Positions 52,770-63,351 of a stretch of DNA of 64,000 bases are shown here, piece by piece. The notes under the pieces are model-generated. The model made no database searches, had not been told where the DNA came from, and saw only the letters and a program-made list of their open reading frames with translations. Source of the stretch: Aromatoleum bremense (GTDB lineage: Bacteria > Pseudomonadota > Gammaproteobacteria > Burkholderiales > Rhodocyclaceae). The stretch covers positions 2,418,001 through 2,482,000 of the forward strand of contig NZ_CP059467.1 of assembly GCF_017894365.1 (NCBI RefSeq). The letters are read 5' to 3'. A program made the translations under genes and the position numbers. How positions within the stretch are numbered: position 1 is the stretch's first letter; each line of letters opens with the position of its first letter.

Positions 52770-53591
52770 ATGTCGGCTTCGATCACTTCCACCTTTCCGG
52801 ACGTCGACCGGGAACGACGCTTCGGTGGCATCGCCCGCCTTTATGGCAACGATGCGCTGCCGCGGCTCCATCGCGCGCGCGTCTGCGTCGTGGGCATCGG
52901 CGGAGTCGGTTCCTGGGCGGTCGAGGCGTTCGCGCGCAGCGGCGTCGGCCACCTCACGTTGATCGACCTCGACCACGTCGCCGAATCGAACATCAACCGG
53001 CAGAGCCACGCGCTCGACGCCACGCTCGGACAGGCGAAGGTCGTCGCGATGGCCGAGCGCCTGCGCGCGATCAATCCGCTCGTGAACGTCGCCGTCGTCG
53101 AGGACTTCATCGGCGAGGACAACGCGGCGGCGCTGCTGCGGGATTTCGACGTCGTCATCGACGCGATCGACAACGTGCGGGCCAAGGTCGCGATCGTGCT
53201 GGCGTGCCGCGCGCGCCGCATTCCACTGATCGTCGCCGGCGGCGCGGGCGGCAAGGCCGACCCTTTGATGATCCGCGTCGACGACCTGTCGCGCACCGAA
53301 CAGGATCCGCTGCTGGCAAAAGTGCGCAAGCGGCTGCGCAGCGAGCACGGCTTTCCGCGCAACCCGAAGCGGCCGTTCGGCATCGAGGCCGTGTATTCGA
53401 GCGAAGCGCTGCGCCTCGACGGGGCGGCGTGCGACCTGCCGCATGGGCCGCAGGGGCTCGCCTGTGCCGGCTATGGGTCAAGCATGATGATGACGGCCAG
53501 CGTCGGCCTGTTCGCCGCGGCACGCGCGCTCGAACGGCTCCTGGCGTGCCCGGCCGGCGACGCGCCCGATGCGCAGGAGGAACAGGCATGA
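52770..53591 (+). CDS. tcdA: tRNA threonylcarbamoyladenosine dehydratase
   Basis: The 273-aa E1-like adenylating enzyme cyclises t6A37 to ct6A in ANN-decoding tRNAs. It has the ATP-binding GIGGVGSWAVEAFARSGVG, the DLDHVAESNINRQ segment and DAIDNVRAKVA. The ATG at 52770 follows GCAGG. Its stop overlaps the downstream CbiX-like gene by 4 bp (ATGA), so they are translated together, though no functional link is known. Confidence 0.92.
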   Translation: MSASITSTFPDVDRERRFGGIARLYGNDALPRLHRARVCVVGIGGVGSWAVEAFARSGVGHLTLIDLDHVAESNINRQSHALDATLGQAKVVAMAERLRAINPLVNVAVVEDFIGEDNAAALLRDFDVVIDAIDNVRAKVAIVLACRARRIPLIVAGGAGGKADPLMIRVDDLSRTEQDPLLAKVRKRLRSEHGFPRNPKRPFGIEAVYSSEALRLDGAACDLPHGPQGLACAGYGSSMMMTASVGLFAAARALERLLACPAGDAPDAQEEQA

Positions 53592-53974
53592 CTCATGACA
53601 GGGCAGTAGTGCTGTTTGGCCACGGCGCGCGCGATCCGGCGTGGGCGCAGCCGATGGAGCGCGTTCGCGACACGCTGCGCGCGCTGGCGCCGGAGCTCGG
53701 GGTCGAGCTCGCGTTCCTCGAGTTCCTCGCGCCGACGCTCGACGAGGCGATCGATGCGCAGGTCGCCAGGGGCGCGCGGCGGATTGTCATCGTGCCGATG
53801 TTCATCGCCCGTGGCGGCCACTTGAAAAACGATCTGCCGAAGCTCGTCGCCGCGGCCTGCGAACGCCATCCCGGGTGCGAGATCGTCCAGACGCTCGCCG
53901 TCGGCGAGGCGGAACCCGTCGTCGCGGCGATGGCAAGCTACGCCTGGCAATGCGCGATCGAAGGCGATGGCTGA
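53588..53974 (+). CDS. CbiX/SirB-like sirohydrochlorin chelatase
   Basis: The 128-aa protein is a single-domain, class II-type chelatase that inserts cobalt, iron or nickel into sirohydrochlorin. It has the metal-binding GHGARDPAW near residue 11 and IVPMFIARGGHLKNDLP with the second conserved His. Small CbiX proteins of this size act as homodimers. It overlaps tcdA by 4 bp. Whether it serves sirohaem or cobalamin synthesis cannot be told from the neighbours. Confidence 0.85.
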   Translation: MTHDRAVVLFGHGARDPAWAQPMERVRDTLRALAPELGVELAFLEFLAPTLDEAIDAQVARGARRIVIVPMFIARGGHLKNDLPKLVAAACERHPGCEIVQTLAVGEAEPVVAAMASYAWQCAIEGDG

Positions 53975-54028
53975 ACGCTGACGCACCTTTCCGCACCTTT
54001 GCAGGGAGTATGCGCAGAGGTGGCAGTG

Positions 54029-54062
54029 TTGACTTGCCTAAATATTAGAATAAACTAATATT
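54029..54062 (+). promoter_or_regulatory. Promoter with AT-rich palindromic operator before the RND operon
   Basis: The palindrome AATATTAG-AATAAA-CTAATATT (54041-54062; 8-bp perfect arms) covers the -10 region of a promoter (TTGACT 54029-54034, 16-bp spacer, TAAACT 54051-54056). It ends one base before the efflux adaptor ATG. AT-rich palindromes of this form are typical operators of ArsR/SmtB or TetR repressors such as BigR/SqrR. No regulator gene is in the window. Transcription would start at or near the ATG, giving a leaderless mRNA. Confidence 0.7.
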
Positions 54063-54063
54063 C

Positions 54064-55113
54064 ATGATCAATCAGCTCCTCGCCCGCCTCCTGCTGATTC
54101 CGCTGGTGCTCGCCGCTGCCGGAATCGCGCACGCCGAATTGTCCACAGTCCGGGTCGAGGCTCGCGTCGTGGCGCGCTCCCACCCGGCCGAAGCGACGCT
54201 CGAAGCGGTTCACCAGGTTGCGCTCGCGGCGCAGGTGCCGGGCCGCATCGTCGCCTTGAACGTCGATGCCGGTGACCGGATCGCGAAGGGCGAGATGCTG
54301 TTGCGCATCGATGCCGTCGAGGCGGCGCAGGCCGTTGCCGGCGCGGAAGCCGGCATCGCCGAGGCGCAGGCGAACCTGATCAATGCGAAAGCGGCATTTG
54401 AGCGCACCGCCCGCCTGGTCGAGCGCCGCTTCGTCAGCTCCGCCGCGCTCGACCAGGCGAAAGCAGCATACGACTCGGCCGAGGCGCAGTTGCGCGCGGC
54501 ACGTGCCGGGCGCGGCCAGGCGGGCGCGGTGCAGGGCTACACGACGATCGTCTCGCCCTTGACGGGGCTGGTCGCGGCGCGGCACGTCGAACCGGGCGAC
54601 ATGGCGCAGCCCGGGCGCGTGCTGCTGACCGTCTATGACCCGGCCGCGATGCGCGCGATCGTCGACGTGCCGCAATACCGCATCGCCGGCGTCACCGGGG
54701 AGCATCTGACGGCGCGCATCGAACTGCCGGAATCGGGGCGCTGGTTCGACGCGGCCGGCGTCACCGTGCTGCCCGCGGCCGACCCGCGCACGCATACCGT
54801 CCGGGTGCGTGTCGATCTGCCACCGCAGGCGACCGGGCTGGTGCCGGGAATGTTCGCGCGCGTCCATTTCACGAGCGGCGAGGAGCGGCGCATCGCGGTT
54901 CCGGCCGAGGCGATCCTGCGGCGCGGCGAGATCACCGGCGTATATGTCGCCGACGGCAGGGGCGGTTTCGGCCTGCGGCAGATTCGCGCCGGCGAGGCGT
55001 TGGCGGACGGCAGCGTCGAAGTGCTCGCCGGGCTCGCCGGCGGCGAGGAGGTGGCGCTCGATCCGGTGCAGGCAAGCATCGCCGGCCGCGCCACGCGCGC
55101 CGCGAGCCGCTGA
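54064..55113 (+). CDS. RND efflux periplasmic adaptor (membrane fusion protein)
   Basis: The 349-aa protein has a signal peptide (MINQLLARLLLIPLVLAAAG, cleavage near AHA), a biotinyl-lipoyl half-motif (AAQVPGRIVALNVDAGDRIAK), an alpha-hairpin coiled coil (about 85-150), the second lipoyl half (TTIVSPLTGLVAARHVEPGD) and beta-barrel and membrane-proximal domains. It links the inner-membrane pump encoded next to an outer-membrane channel, which is not in this cluster. There is no ribosome-binding site before the ATG. Confidence 0.92.
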   Translation: MINQLLARLLLIPLVLAAAGIAHAELSTVRVEARVVARSHPAEATLEAVHQVALAAQVPGRIVALNVDAGDRIAKGEMLLRIDAVEAAQAVAGAEAGIAEAQANLINAKAAFERTARLVERRFVSSAALDQAKAAYDSAEAQLRAARAGRGQAGAVQGYTTIVSPLTGLVAARHVEPGDMAQPGRVLLTVYDPAAMRAIVDVPQYRIAGVTGEHLTARIELPESGRWFDAAGVTVLPAADPRTHTVRVRVDLPPQATGLVPGMFARVHFTSGEERRIAVPAEAILRRGEITGVYVADGRGGFGLRQIRAGEALADGSVEVLAGLAGGEEVALDPVQASIAGRATRAASR

Positions 55114-55126
55114 CGGGAACGCGACG

Positions 55127-58377
<3,251 letters not shown>

Positions 58378-58381
<4 letters not shown>

Positions 58382-58602
58382 ACCTGACCGTCAACCAGTT
58401 CGTCCGCATCTTCGCTGGTGCCTTTGTGCTGATCTCGCTCGCGCTCGGTGCCGAAGCCTCGCCGCTGTTCGTCAGCGCGAATTTCCTGTGGTTCACCGCC
58501 TTCGTCGGAGCGAACCTGTTCCAGAGCGGCTTCACCGGCATCTGCCCGCTGGAAACCATCCTTCGCAAGTTCGGCGTCAGGGACGCGGTCGCCTGCCGGT
58601 GA
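58378..58602 (+). CDS. Small membrane protein, DUF2892/YgaP-transmembrane type
   Basis: The 74-aa protein has two hydrophobic segments (about 9-25 and 32-48) and the FQSGFTGICPLETILRKFGV ending typical of DUF2892 proteins. Many such proteins are fused or linked to rhodanese/sulfur-handling genes and to BigR-type regulation. It has AAGGAG seven bases before its ATG and overlaps the RND pump by 4 bp. A sulfide- or stress-related role of the operon is an inference from this pairing and the operator type. Confidence 0.8.
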
Positions 58603-58623
58603 GCGGCTGGGCAGCAGGGCGTT

Positions 58624-59124
58624 TCAGCCGCCGCGTTTGCGCGCCATCATCGCGATCGCGAACACCGCGACGAGCGTCAGGCATACCAGCGACCAGTTCG
58701 CGATCGACAGGCCGAGGAAAGCCCAGTCGACTTTCGAGCAATCGCCGGCCCCCTGGAAGATCATCGGCAGCGCATCGGCCAGCGGAAAGCTGCCGAGCAT
58801 GAATTCGAGGTCGGGCCCGCATTCGGCGAATTCCGGCGGGTAGAGCTGCATCCACGTCTGGCGCAGCGCCACGCCGCCTCCGGCGAGCGCCAGCAGCAGG
58901 ATCACGGCCGCGTAGGCGCGCGTGCCGCTGCGTCGCGGCGCATGCAGCCCGGCGACCAGCGCCGTCAGCGCGATCGCGACGAAGGCATAGCGCTGCATGA
59001 TGCACATCGGGCAGGGTTCGAGCCCGACGGCGTGCTGCAGGTACAGGCCGAAGCCGAGCAGCCCGGCGCATACCGCGAAGAGGCCGAGGAACAGCGCGCG
59101 GGAGGAAAAGGCGAAAGCTTGCAT
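58624..59124 (-). CDS. dsbB: Disulfide bond formation protein B
   Basis: The 166-aa membrane protein has four helices and reoxidises DsbA by passing electrons to quinone. The two cysteine pairs are Cys38-Pro-Met-Cys41 (first periplasmic loop) and Cys102 with Cys129 (second loop, ECGPDLEFML and AGDCSK). The start is the ATG at 59124; a GTG three codons upstream is also possible, neither with a good site. It follows the chemoreceptor gene on the same strand. Confidence 0.93.
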   Translation of the reverse strand: MQAFAFSSRALFLGLFAVCAGLLGFGLYLQHAVGLEPCPMCIMQRYAFVAIALTALVAGLHAPRRSGTRAYAAVILLLALAGGGVALRQTWMQLYPPEFAECGPDLEFMLGSFPLADALPMIFQGAGDCSKVDWAFLGLSIANWSLVCLTLVAVFAIAMMARKRGG

Positions 59125-59217
59125 GTTCGGCACGCGAGTGGTTGGGCAGGGCCGGATTGTAGGTCAGGACCGGCTTTCGTCGCCGCGTCGCATGAAAAGT
59201 TCGTCGCGCGCCGCCGC

Positions 59218-60846
59218 TCAGACCTTGAAGCGCCCGACGGACCCTTCCAGCGCGCGCGACAGTTCCGCGAGTTCCCGTGCATGGCTGGCGGATTCGACCG
59301 CCGCGGCGTGGTTGCGCGAGGCCATGTCCGCGACTTGCTCGACGTTGCGCGCGATGTCTTGGCCGGCGGTGTTCTGTTCGTCGAGGGCGTGCGTGATCTC
59401 GCCCACTGCCCGCGCGGCGCTGCCCGCGACGTCGGCGACCTGGCGTATCGCTTCGCCCGCGGCCTGAGCCAGTCCGACGCCGCTTTTCACTCGTTCGACC
59501 CCGTCTTCCATGCTGCTGACGGTGTTCCGCGTGCCGCTCTGGATCTGCGTGACGATGCCGATGATCTCCTGCGTGGACTGGGTCGTGCGTTCGGCCAGTT
59601 TGCGCACCTCGTCGGCCACGACGGCGAATCCCCGCCCCTGTTCGCCGGCGCGCGCCGCTTCGATTGCGGCGTTGAGGGCCAACAGGTTGGTCTGGTCGGC
59701 GATGTCCTTGATCGCCTGGACGATGCTCGAAATCGCCTCCGCGTCCTTGCCGAGGGCCGTGATCGACGCCGCGGCACTGCTGACTGCCGCCGAAATGCGC
59801 TGGATCGCGTCCGACGCGTCGCCCGCGACCGATACGCCGTCGCGCGACAGGCGCCCGGACTCGGTCGCCGCGCTCGCCACTTCGCGCGCATGCTCGGAGA
59901 TCTGGCGAATGCTCACGGTGAGCTCTTCGACCGTCGCGGCCATCGCGCCGGCCGCCTCGTTCTGGCTGGAACTCGTGTCGAGCGCGATGCCCGAAACATC
60001 GACGAGGCGTGCGCTGCGCTCGGCGATGCGGCTGCCGCTCGCGCGCACGTCGCGGACGATGCCCTGCAGGTTTTCGAGCAGGTCATTGAAGGCTTCGACC
60101 GCATGCCCGATTTCGTTGTCGCCGGCCGACGGCGCGCGCAGCGTCAGATCGCCGCTTGCGCGGATGCCGTTTGCCGTACGCGCGAGCGCGCTCAGCGGCG
60201 GGACGATGTGGCGATAGGTCAACGTGCACAGCGTTGCGGTCAACAACGCCGCCAGGAGCACTGCGGCGGCGATCGCCCACTGGCTGAACCGCATCGTGTC
60301 GTGCGCGGCGGCGCGCGTGCTGGCGGCTTCGGCCTCGATGCGGGCGGCGAGCCCGTTCATCTCGGTCTCGAGCGCGCTGAAGTCCTTCATGAATTCGATC
60401 TGCAGCAAAGTGATGTTGTCGTAGTCGCCGACCAGCTTGCCGACGATCCGCTTGGCGTTCGTCGCGTAGCGCTCGAGCGCTGGGCGCATCGACTCGATTG
60501 CGGCCCCGACTGCCGGGCCGAGTTCCTGCCCGGCGTTGCCGGCGAACGCTTCTTCGAGCGCGCCAACGTTGGCATGCAGCCGGCGGCCGGCCTCCTCGAT
60601 CGCCGCGTAATCGCTCTGTTCGGCGGCTAGCAACGCGGCGAGGACATCGCTGCGAATCGTGCCGCGCAGCACGTCGGCTTCCACCTGCCGCCGCGCGGCC
60701 GCTGCGGCTTCGTAACTGCTCGTGACCGATCCTTCCAGGCTCGTGACGCTGCGCAATCCGATTCCGCCCACTGCGAGCAGCATCGCCAGCACCACCAGCG
60801 ACAGCGCAATCAACGCCGCCCTTATCGATAGAGCCTTCGGTTTCAT
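59218..60846 (-). CDS. Methyl-accepting chemotaxis protein
   Basis: The 542-aa chemoreceptor has TM1 (about 10-32), a four-helix-bundle periplasmic ligand domain (about 33-190), TM2 (about 190-210), HAMP (about 212-265) and a long cytoplasmic coiled coil. The conserved tip binds CheA/Che[39 protein letters not shown]. The ATG at 60846 follows AGGAGGAGAC. No che genes are nearby. The ligand is unknown. Confidence 0.93.
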   Translation of the reverse strand: MKPKALSIRAALIALSLVVLAMLLAVGGIGLRSVTSLEGSVTSSYEAAAAARRQVEADVLRGTIRSDVLAALLAAEQSDYAAIEEAGRRLHANVGALEEAFAGNAGQELGPAVGAAIESMRPALERYATNAKRIVGKLVGDYDNITLLQIEFMKDFSALETEMNGLAARIEAEAASTRAAAHDTMRFSQWAIAAAVLLAALLTATLCTLTYRHIVPPLSALARTANGIRASGDLTLRAPSAGDNEIGHAVEAFNDLLENLQGIVRDVRASGSRIAERSARLVDVSGIALDTSSSQNEAAGAMAATVEELTVSIRQISEHAREVASAATESGRLSRDGVSVAGDASDAIQRISAAVSSAAASITALGKDAEAISSIVQAIKDIADQTNLLALNAAIEAARAGEQGRGFAVVADEVRKLAERTTQSTQEIIGIVTQIQSGTRNTVSSMEDGVERVKSGVGLAQAAGEAIRQVADVAGSAARAVGEITHALDEQNTAGQDIARNVEQVADMASRNHAAAVESASHARELAELSRALEGSVGRFKV

Positions 60847-61090
60847 GTCTCCTCCAGGTGTTCCGATCGTCGTGATACATTTTTTCGACCGGTTTTTTCG
60901 GTCTTGTAATGATTGATTAGCGTCCCGAAGGCGCCGAACTTGAGGAAAATCTTGCTGGGCGGCGAATGGGGGTCGGGAGCACAGCGCAATTCGTGCAATA
61001 ACAGGAACAGTGTTGTCAGGTTTCGTGGCTTTCCAGGCAACAGTTCAGCCAATAAAGTAGAGCCCGCAAAACACTCACATGGAGAACGCA

Positions 61091-61690
61091 ATGAACATCC
61101 TGCAAGTCAATTCGAGCGCCCGCAGCGACGCCTCCAACTCCACCCGCGTCGCGAACAGCATCGTCGAGCGGCTGCGCGCGTCGCACCCGGGCGCCGCGGT
61201 CGTCGTTCGCAGCCTCGCGCACAACCCGCATCCGGTGCTCGACGAAGCGGCGCTCGGCGCGCTGTTCACGCCGGCCAACAAGCGCACGCCCGAGCAGGCG
61301 GCTCGCGTCGCGCTTGACGACGCGCTGATCGCCGAGATCCAGGCCGCCGACGCCGTCGTCATCGGCGTGCCGATGTACAACTTCGGCGTGCCGGCGCAAC
61401 TGAAGCACTGGATCGACGCAATCACGCGAGTGAAGGTCACGTTCCGCTACACCGCGAACGGTCCCGAAGGCCTGCTGAAGGGCAAGAAGGTGTACGTCGC
61501 GTTCGCCCGCGGCGGCCGCTATCGCGACACCGCGGCCGATTCGCAAGTGCCGTATCTGAAGACGATCCTCGGTTTCCTCGGCATGACCGACGTGCATTTC
61601 ATCTTCGCCGAAGGGCTCGCGATGGGCGCCGACGCCGAACAGCAGGCTTTCGCCGAAGCCGAGCGCGATATCGAGGCGGCGCTCGCCTGA
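61091..61690 (+). CDS. azoR: FMN-dependent NADH-azoreductase
   Basis: The 199-aa flavodoxin-like quinone/azo reductase begins [13 protein letters not shown] (FMN phosphate loop) and has [20 protein letters not shown] (flavin contacts) and [10 protein letters not shown]. It performs two-electron reduction of quinones and azo compounds. The ATG at 61091 follows GGAGAACGCA; an in-frame ATG at 61079 is less typical. The 244 bp before it hold no gene. The pirin gene downstream probably belonged to the same operon before the insertion sequence separated them. Confidence 0.92.
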   Translation: MNILQVNSSARSDASNSTRVANSIVERLRASHPGAAVVVRSLAHNPHPVLDEAALGALFTPANKRTPEQAARVALDDALIAEIQAADAVVIGVPMYNFGVPAQLKHWIDAITRVKVTFRYTANGPEGLLKGKKVYVAFARGGRYRDTAADSQVPYLKTILGFLGMTDVHFIFAEGLAMGADAEQQAFAEAERDIEAALA

Positions 61691-61832
61691 CGCACCCTCG
61701 CAGTGCGCCGGCCTGAACCCGGCGCTGCGGCCTCGCGCCGCACCTCTACTGATCGCTTCCGCAAAGACGGACGCCGCCCGCAGCCCGTGCGGGCGGCACA
61801 AGCGAACCCCCCGACCCCGCCAGGAGAATGAA

Positions 61833-61846
61833 ATGGACGCCTCCCG
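61833..61846 (+). repeat. Left inverted repeat of the insertion sequence
   Basis: ATGGACGCCTCCCG, the exact reverse complement of the right repeat at 63327-63340. Sub-terminal repeats of this length are characteristic of the IS1111 group. The first bases (ATGGA) are also the reverse complement of a segment of the non-coding RNA (TCCAT, 63234-63238). Confidence 0.9.
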
Positions 61847-61958
61847 CCCCGTGAGCGCTGAACCCGAGTTATGCACCGCGCCGGTCGCCTGCGGTGATAG
61901 AGGGACCTCCGGCGCCCGGCGCGGTGGATAACTCTGCGGAGGTGGTCGATTGAGAGGT

Positions 61959-62035
61959 GGACCCTCACGGGCCGACGGCATCGAAGTGCCCAAGGTGGAA
62001 GATACGAAGATCTCCACAGGCAAACCGGAGGGTCC
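61959..62035 (+). promoter_or_regulatory. Stem masking the transposase ribosome-binding site
   Basis: GGACCCTC (61959-61966) is the exact reverse complement of GAGGGTCC (62028-62035). The latter contains the GGAGGG ribosome-binding site of the transposase, whose ATG is at 62039. Pairing in transcripts that read in from outside would block transposase translation, a known way insertion sequences limit their own activity. Confidence 0.6.
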
Positions 62036-62038
62036 GAA

Positions 62039-63064
62039 ATGAATGTTAGCAAAAGCGTGCTCGGCGTCGATATCGCCAAGCGGGTGTTCCAGTTGCACTG
62101 GATCGACAGGGAGACCGGAGAGATCGTGAGTCTGCAGCTCAAGCGCGAGCAGTTTCTCGAGCACTTTGCCAACCGGCAGCCGTGCCTGATCGGCATGGAG
62201 GCCTGCGGCGGGGCGCAGCACTGGGCGCGCCAGCTCACGGCGCTGGGGCACCGGGTCAAGCTCATGCCGGCCAAGGCGGTCAAGCCCTTCGTGACGGGCA
62301 ACAAGAACGACCGGCACGATGCGCGGGCGATCTGGACGGCGGTGCAGCAACCGCACGTCAAGGCCGTCGCGATCAAGACCGAGGAACAGCAGGCGATCCT
62401 GGCCCTGCACCGGATGCGTAGCCAGCTGGTCAAGTTCCGCACCGCCCAGATCAACGGCCTGCGGGGCTTGCTGACCGAATACGGCGAAGTGATGGCGCAG
62501 GGCAAAGCAGCCGTCAGCAAGGGCATCACGCAAGCCCTGGCACGGCTGTCGGATCGGTTGCCGGCGATGGTCATCGACACCCTGCGCGAGCAGTGGGCCC
62601 GCATCGAGAAGATGGATGCCGAGATCGCCACCATCGAGCGGCGCATCAAGGACTGGCTCAAGCAAGACGCCGCCTGCCGGCGGATTGCCGAGATTCCCGG
62701 CGTGGGGCCGCTGACCGCCACCGCGGCGGTCGCCATCATGGGTGATGCCAAGGCGTTCAAGTCCGGGCGGGAGTTCGCCGCTTTCGCAGGACTGGTGCCA
62801 CGACAGACGGGCACGGGCGGGCGCATCAAGCTCCTGGGCATCAGCAAGCGCGGTGACACCTATCTTCGAACGCTGCTGATCCACGGCGCCCGGGCGGTCC
62901 TGACAACCGCGAAGGATCCGGGCGCGTGGGTGACCGAATTACGCCAGCGCCGACCGCTGAACGTCGCGGTGGTGGCCTTGGCCAACAAGATGGCGCGCAC
63001 GATCTGGGCCCTTCTTGCCCATGAGCGGACGTACCAGAGGGAGTTTGTGAGTCAGCCGGCATGA
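62039..63064 (+). CDS. IS110-family (IS1111 group) transposase/recombinase
   Basis: The 341-aa protein has an N-terminal RuvC-like DEDD domain: Asp11 (LGVDIAKRVF), Glu54 (GMEACGG), Asp91 and Asp94 (NDRHDARA). A coiled coil follows (about 170-212). The C-terminal transposase_20 domain has EIPGVGPLTATAAVAIMGD, then AGLVPRQTGTGG and GISKRGDTYLRTLLIHGAR. Family enzymes combine the DEDD domain with a catalytic serine and are guided by an element-encoded RNA. Here the SSGG segment common in IS1111 enzymes reads TGTGG, so the nucleophile may lie elsewhere or be Thr. The frame is intact, and the element is probably active. Confidence 0.95.
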   Translation: MNVSKSVLGVDIAKRVFQLHWIDRETGEIVSLQLKREQFLEHFANRQPCLIGMEACGGAQHWARQLTALGHRVKLMPAKAVKPFVTGNKNDRHDARAIWTAVQQPHVKAVAIKTEEQQAILALHRMRSQLVKFRTAQINGLRGLLTEYGEVMAQGKAAVSKGITQALARLSDRLPAMVIDTLREQWARIEKMDAEIATIERRIKDWLKQDAACRRIAEIPGVGPLTATAAVAIMGDAKAFKSGREFAAFAGLVPRQTGTGGRIKLLGISKRGDTYLRTLLIHGARAVLTTAKDPGAWVTELRQRRPLNVAVVALANKMARTIWALLAHERTYQREFVSQPA

Positions 63065-63163
63065 CGCTGACCCACAACATGTATCCACCACTTTGAAAAA
63101 GGAGTGGCCGCCGTAAAGGTTGCGCAAGGTCGATAAAAGTGTGATGGCAAACAGGTCAGACCG

Positions 63164-63283
63164 TGACCCGCCAAGCCTGTATCGCGGGATGGACTTCGAG
63201 TCCTTCAGGAGAATGAGGCGCGGGTCAGCGGATTCCATCAGGGCCAGCAGGTCTATTCCTGCACCACAGGCCGGATATAGAAC
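63164..63283 (+). ncRNA. Predicted bridge/seeker RNA of the insertion sequence (core)
   Basis: This region lies between the transposase stop and the right repeat, where IS1111 elements encode their guide RNA. Loop 1: stem TGACCCGC (63164-63171) / GCGGGTCA (63220-63227) encloses an apical hairpin GGACT-TCG-AGTCC (63191-63203). On its 5' side ATCGCGG (63181-63187) is the reverse complement of the right chromosomal flank (63347-63353). On its 3' side CAGGAGAATGA (63206-63216) equals the left flank (61821-61831). Loop 2: TCCAT (63234-63238) is the reverse complement of the element's left end, and ATATAGAAC (63275-63283) equals its right end (63339-63347). They are separated by a hairpin (GGCC and GCAGG/CCTGC, 63242-63272). 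These match target- and donor-binding loops. RNA ends are not known. Confidence 0.75.
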
Positions 63284-63326
63284 TGCAGCCTATCTGCTCC
63301 AGCACACCAAAACCGATCTTGGCAAA

Positions 63327-63340
63327 CGGGAGGCGTCCAT
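63327..63340 (-). repeat. Right inverted repeat of the insertion sequence
   Basis: CGGGAGGCGTCCAT, the perfect reverse complement of the left repeat at 61833-61846. The following bases ATAGAA complete the right end and are matched by the guide RNA region. Confidence 0.9.
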
Positions 63341-63351
63341 ATAGAACCGCG

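Larger units (their letters stand above)
61691..62038. other. azoR 3' region and left end of the insertion sequence
   Basis: The first 140 bases are azoR downstream sequence, including the detached pirin ribosome-binding site (AGGAG, 61822-61826). The insertion sequence begins near 61832. Its left 200 bases hold the left inverted repeat, a 7-bp stem (ACCTCCG 61905-61911 / CGGAGGT 61937-61943) and a stem that covers the transposase ribosome-binding site. No gene is seen. Confidence 0.75.
61832..63346 (+). mobile_element. IS1111-group insertion sequence (IS110 family), about 1.5 kb
   Basis: The element is bounded by 14-bp perfect inverted repeats (61833-61846 and 63327-63340) and carries one transposase gene and a downstream non-coding region. 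No target duplication is visible, as usual for IS110 elements. Ends are set to within about 2 bases by the change from chromosomal sequence to repeat. Joining the two flanks (CAGGAGAATGA and CCGCGAT) restores a normal ribosome-binding site to start-codon junction for the pirin gene. The downstream non-coding region contains matches to both flanks and both element ends, see the RNA entry. Confidence 0.88.

Noticed and set aside
60895..60919. Sigma28-type promoter before the chemoreceptor gene
   Set aside because: The -10-like ACCGAAAA and -35-like TAATCAAT match poorly and the spacing is about 9 instead of 11 bases.
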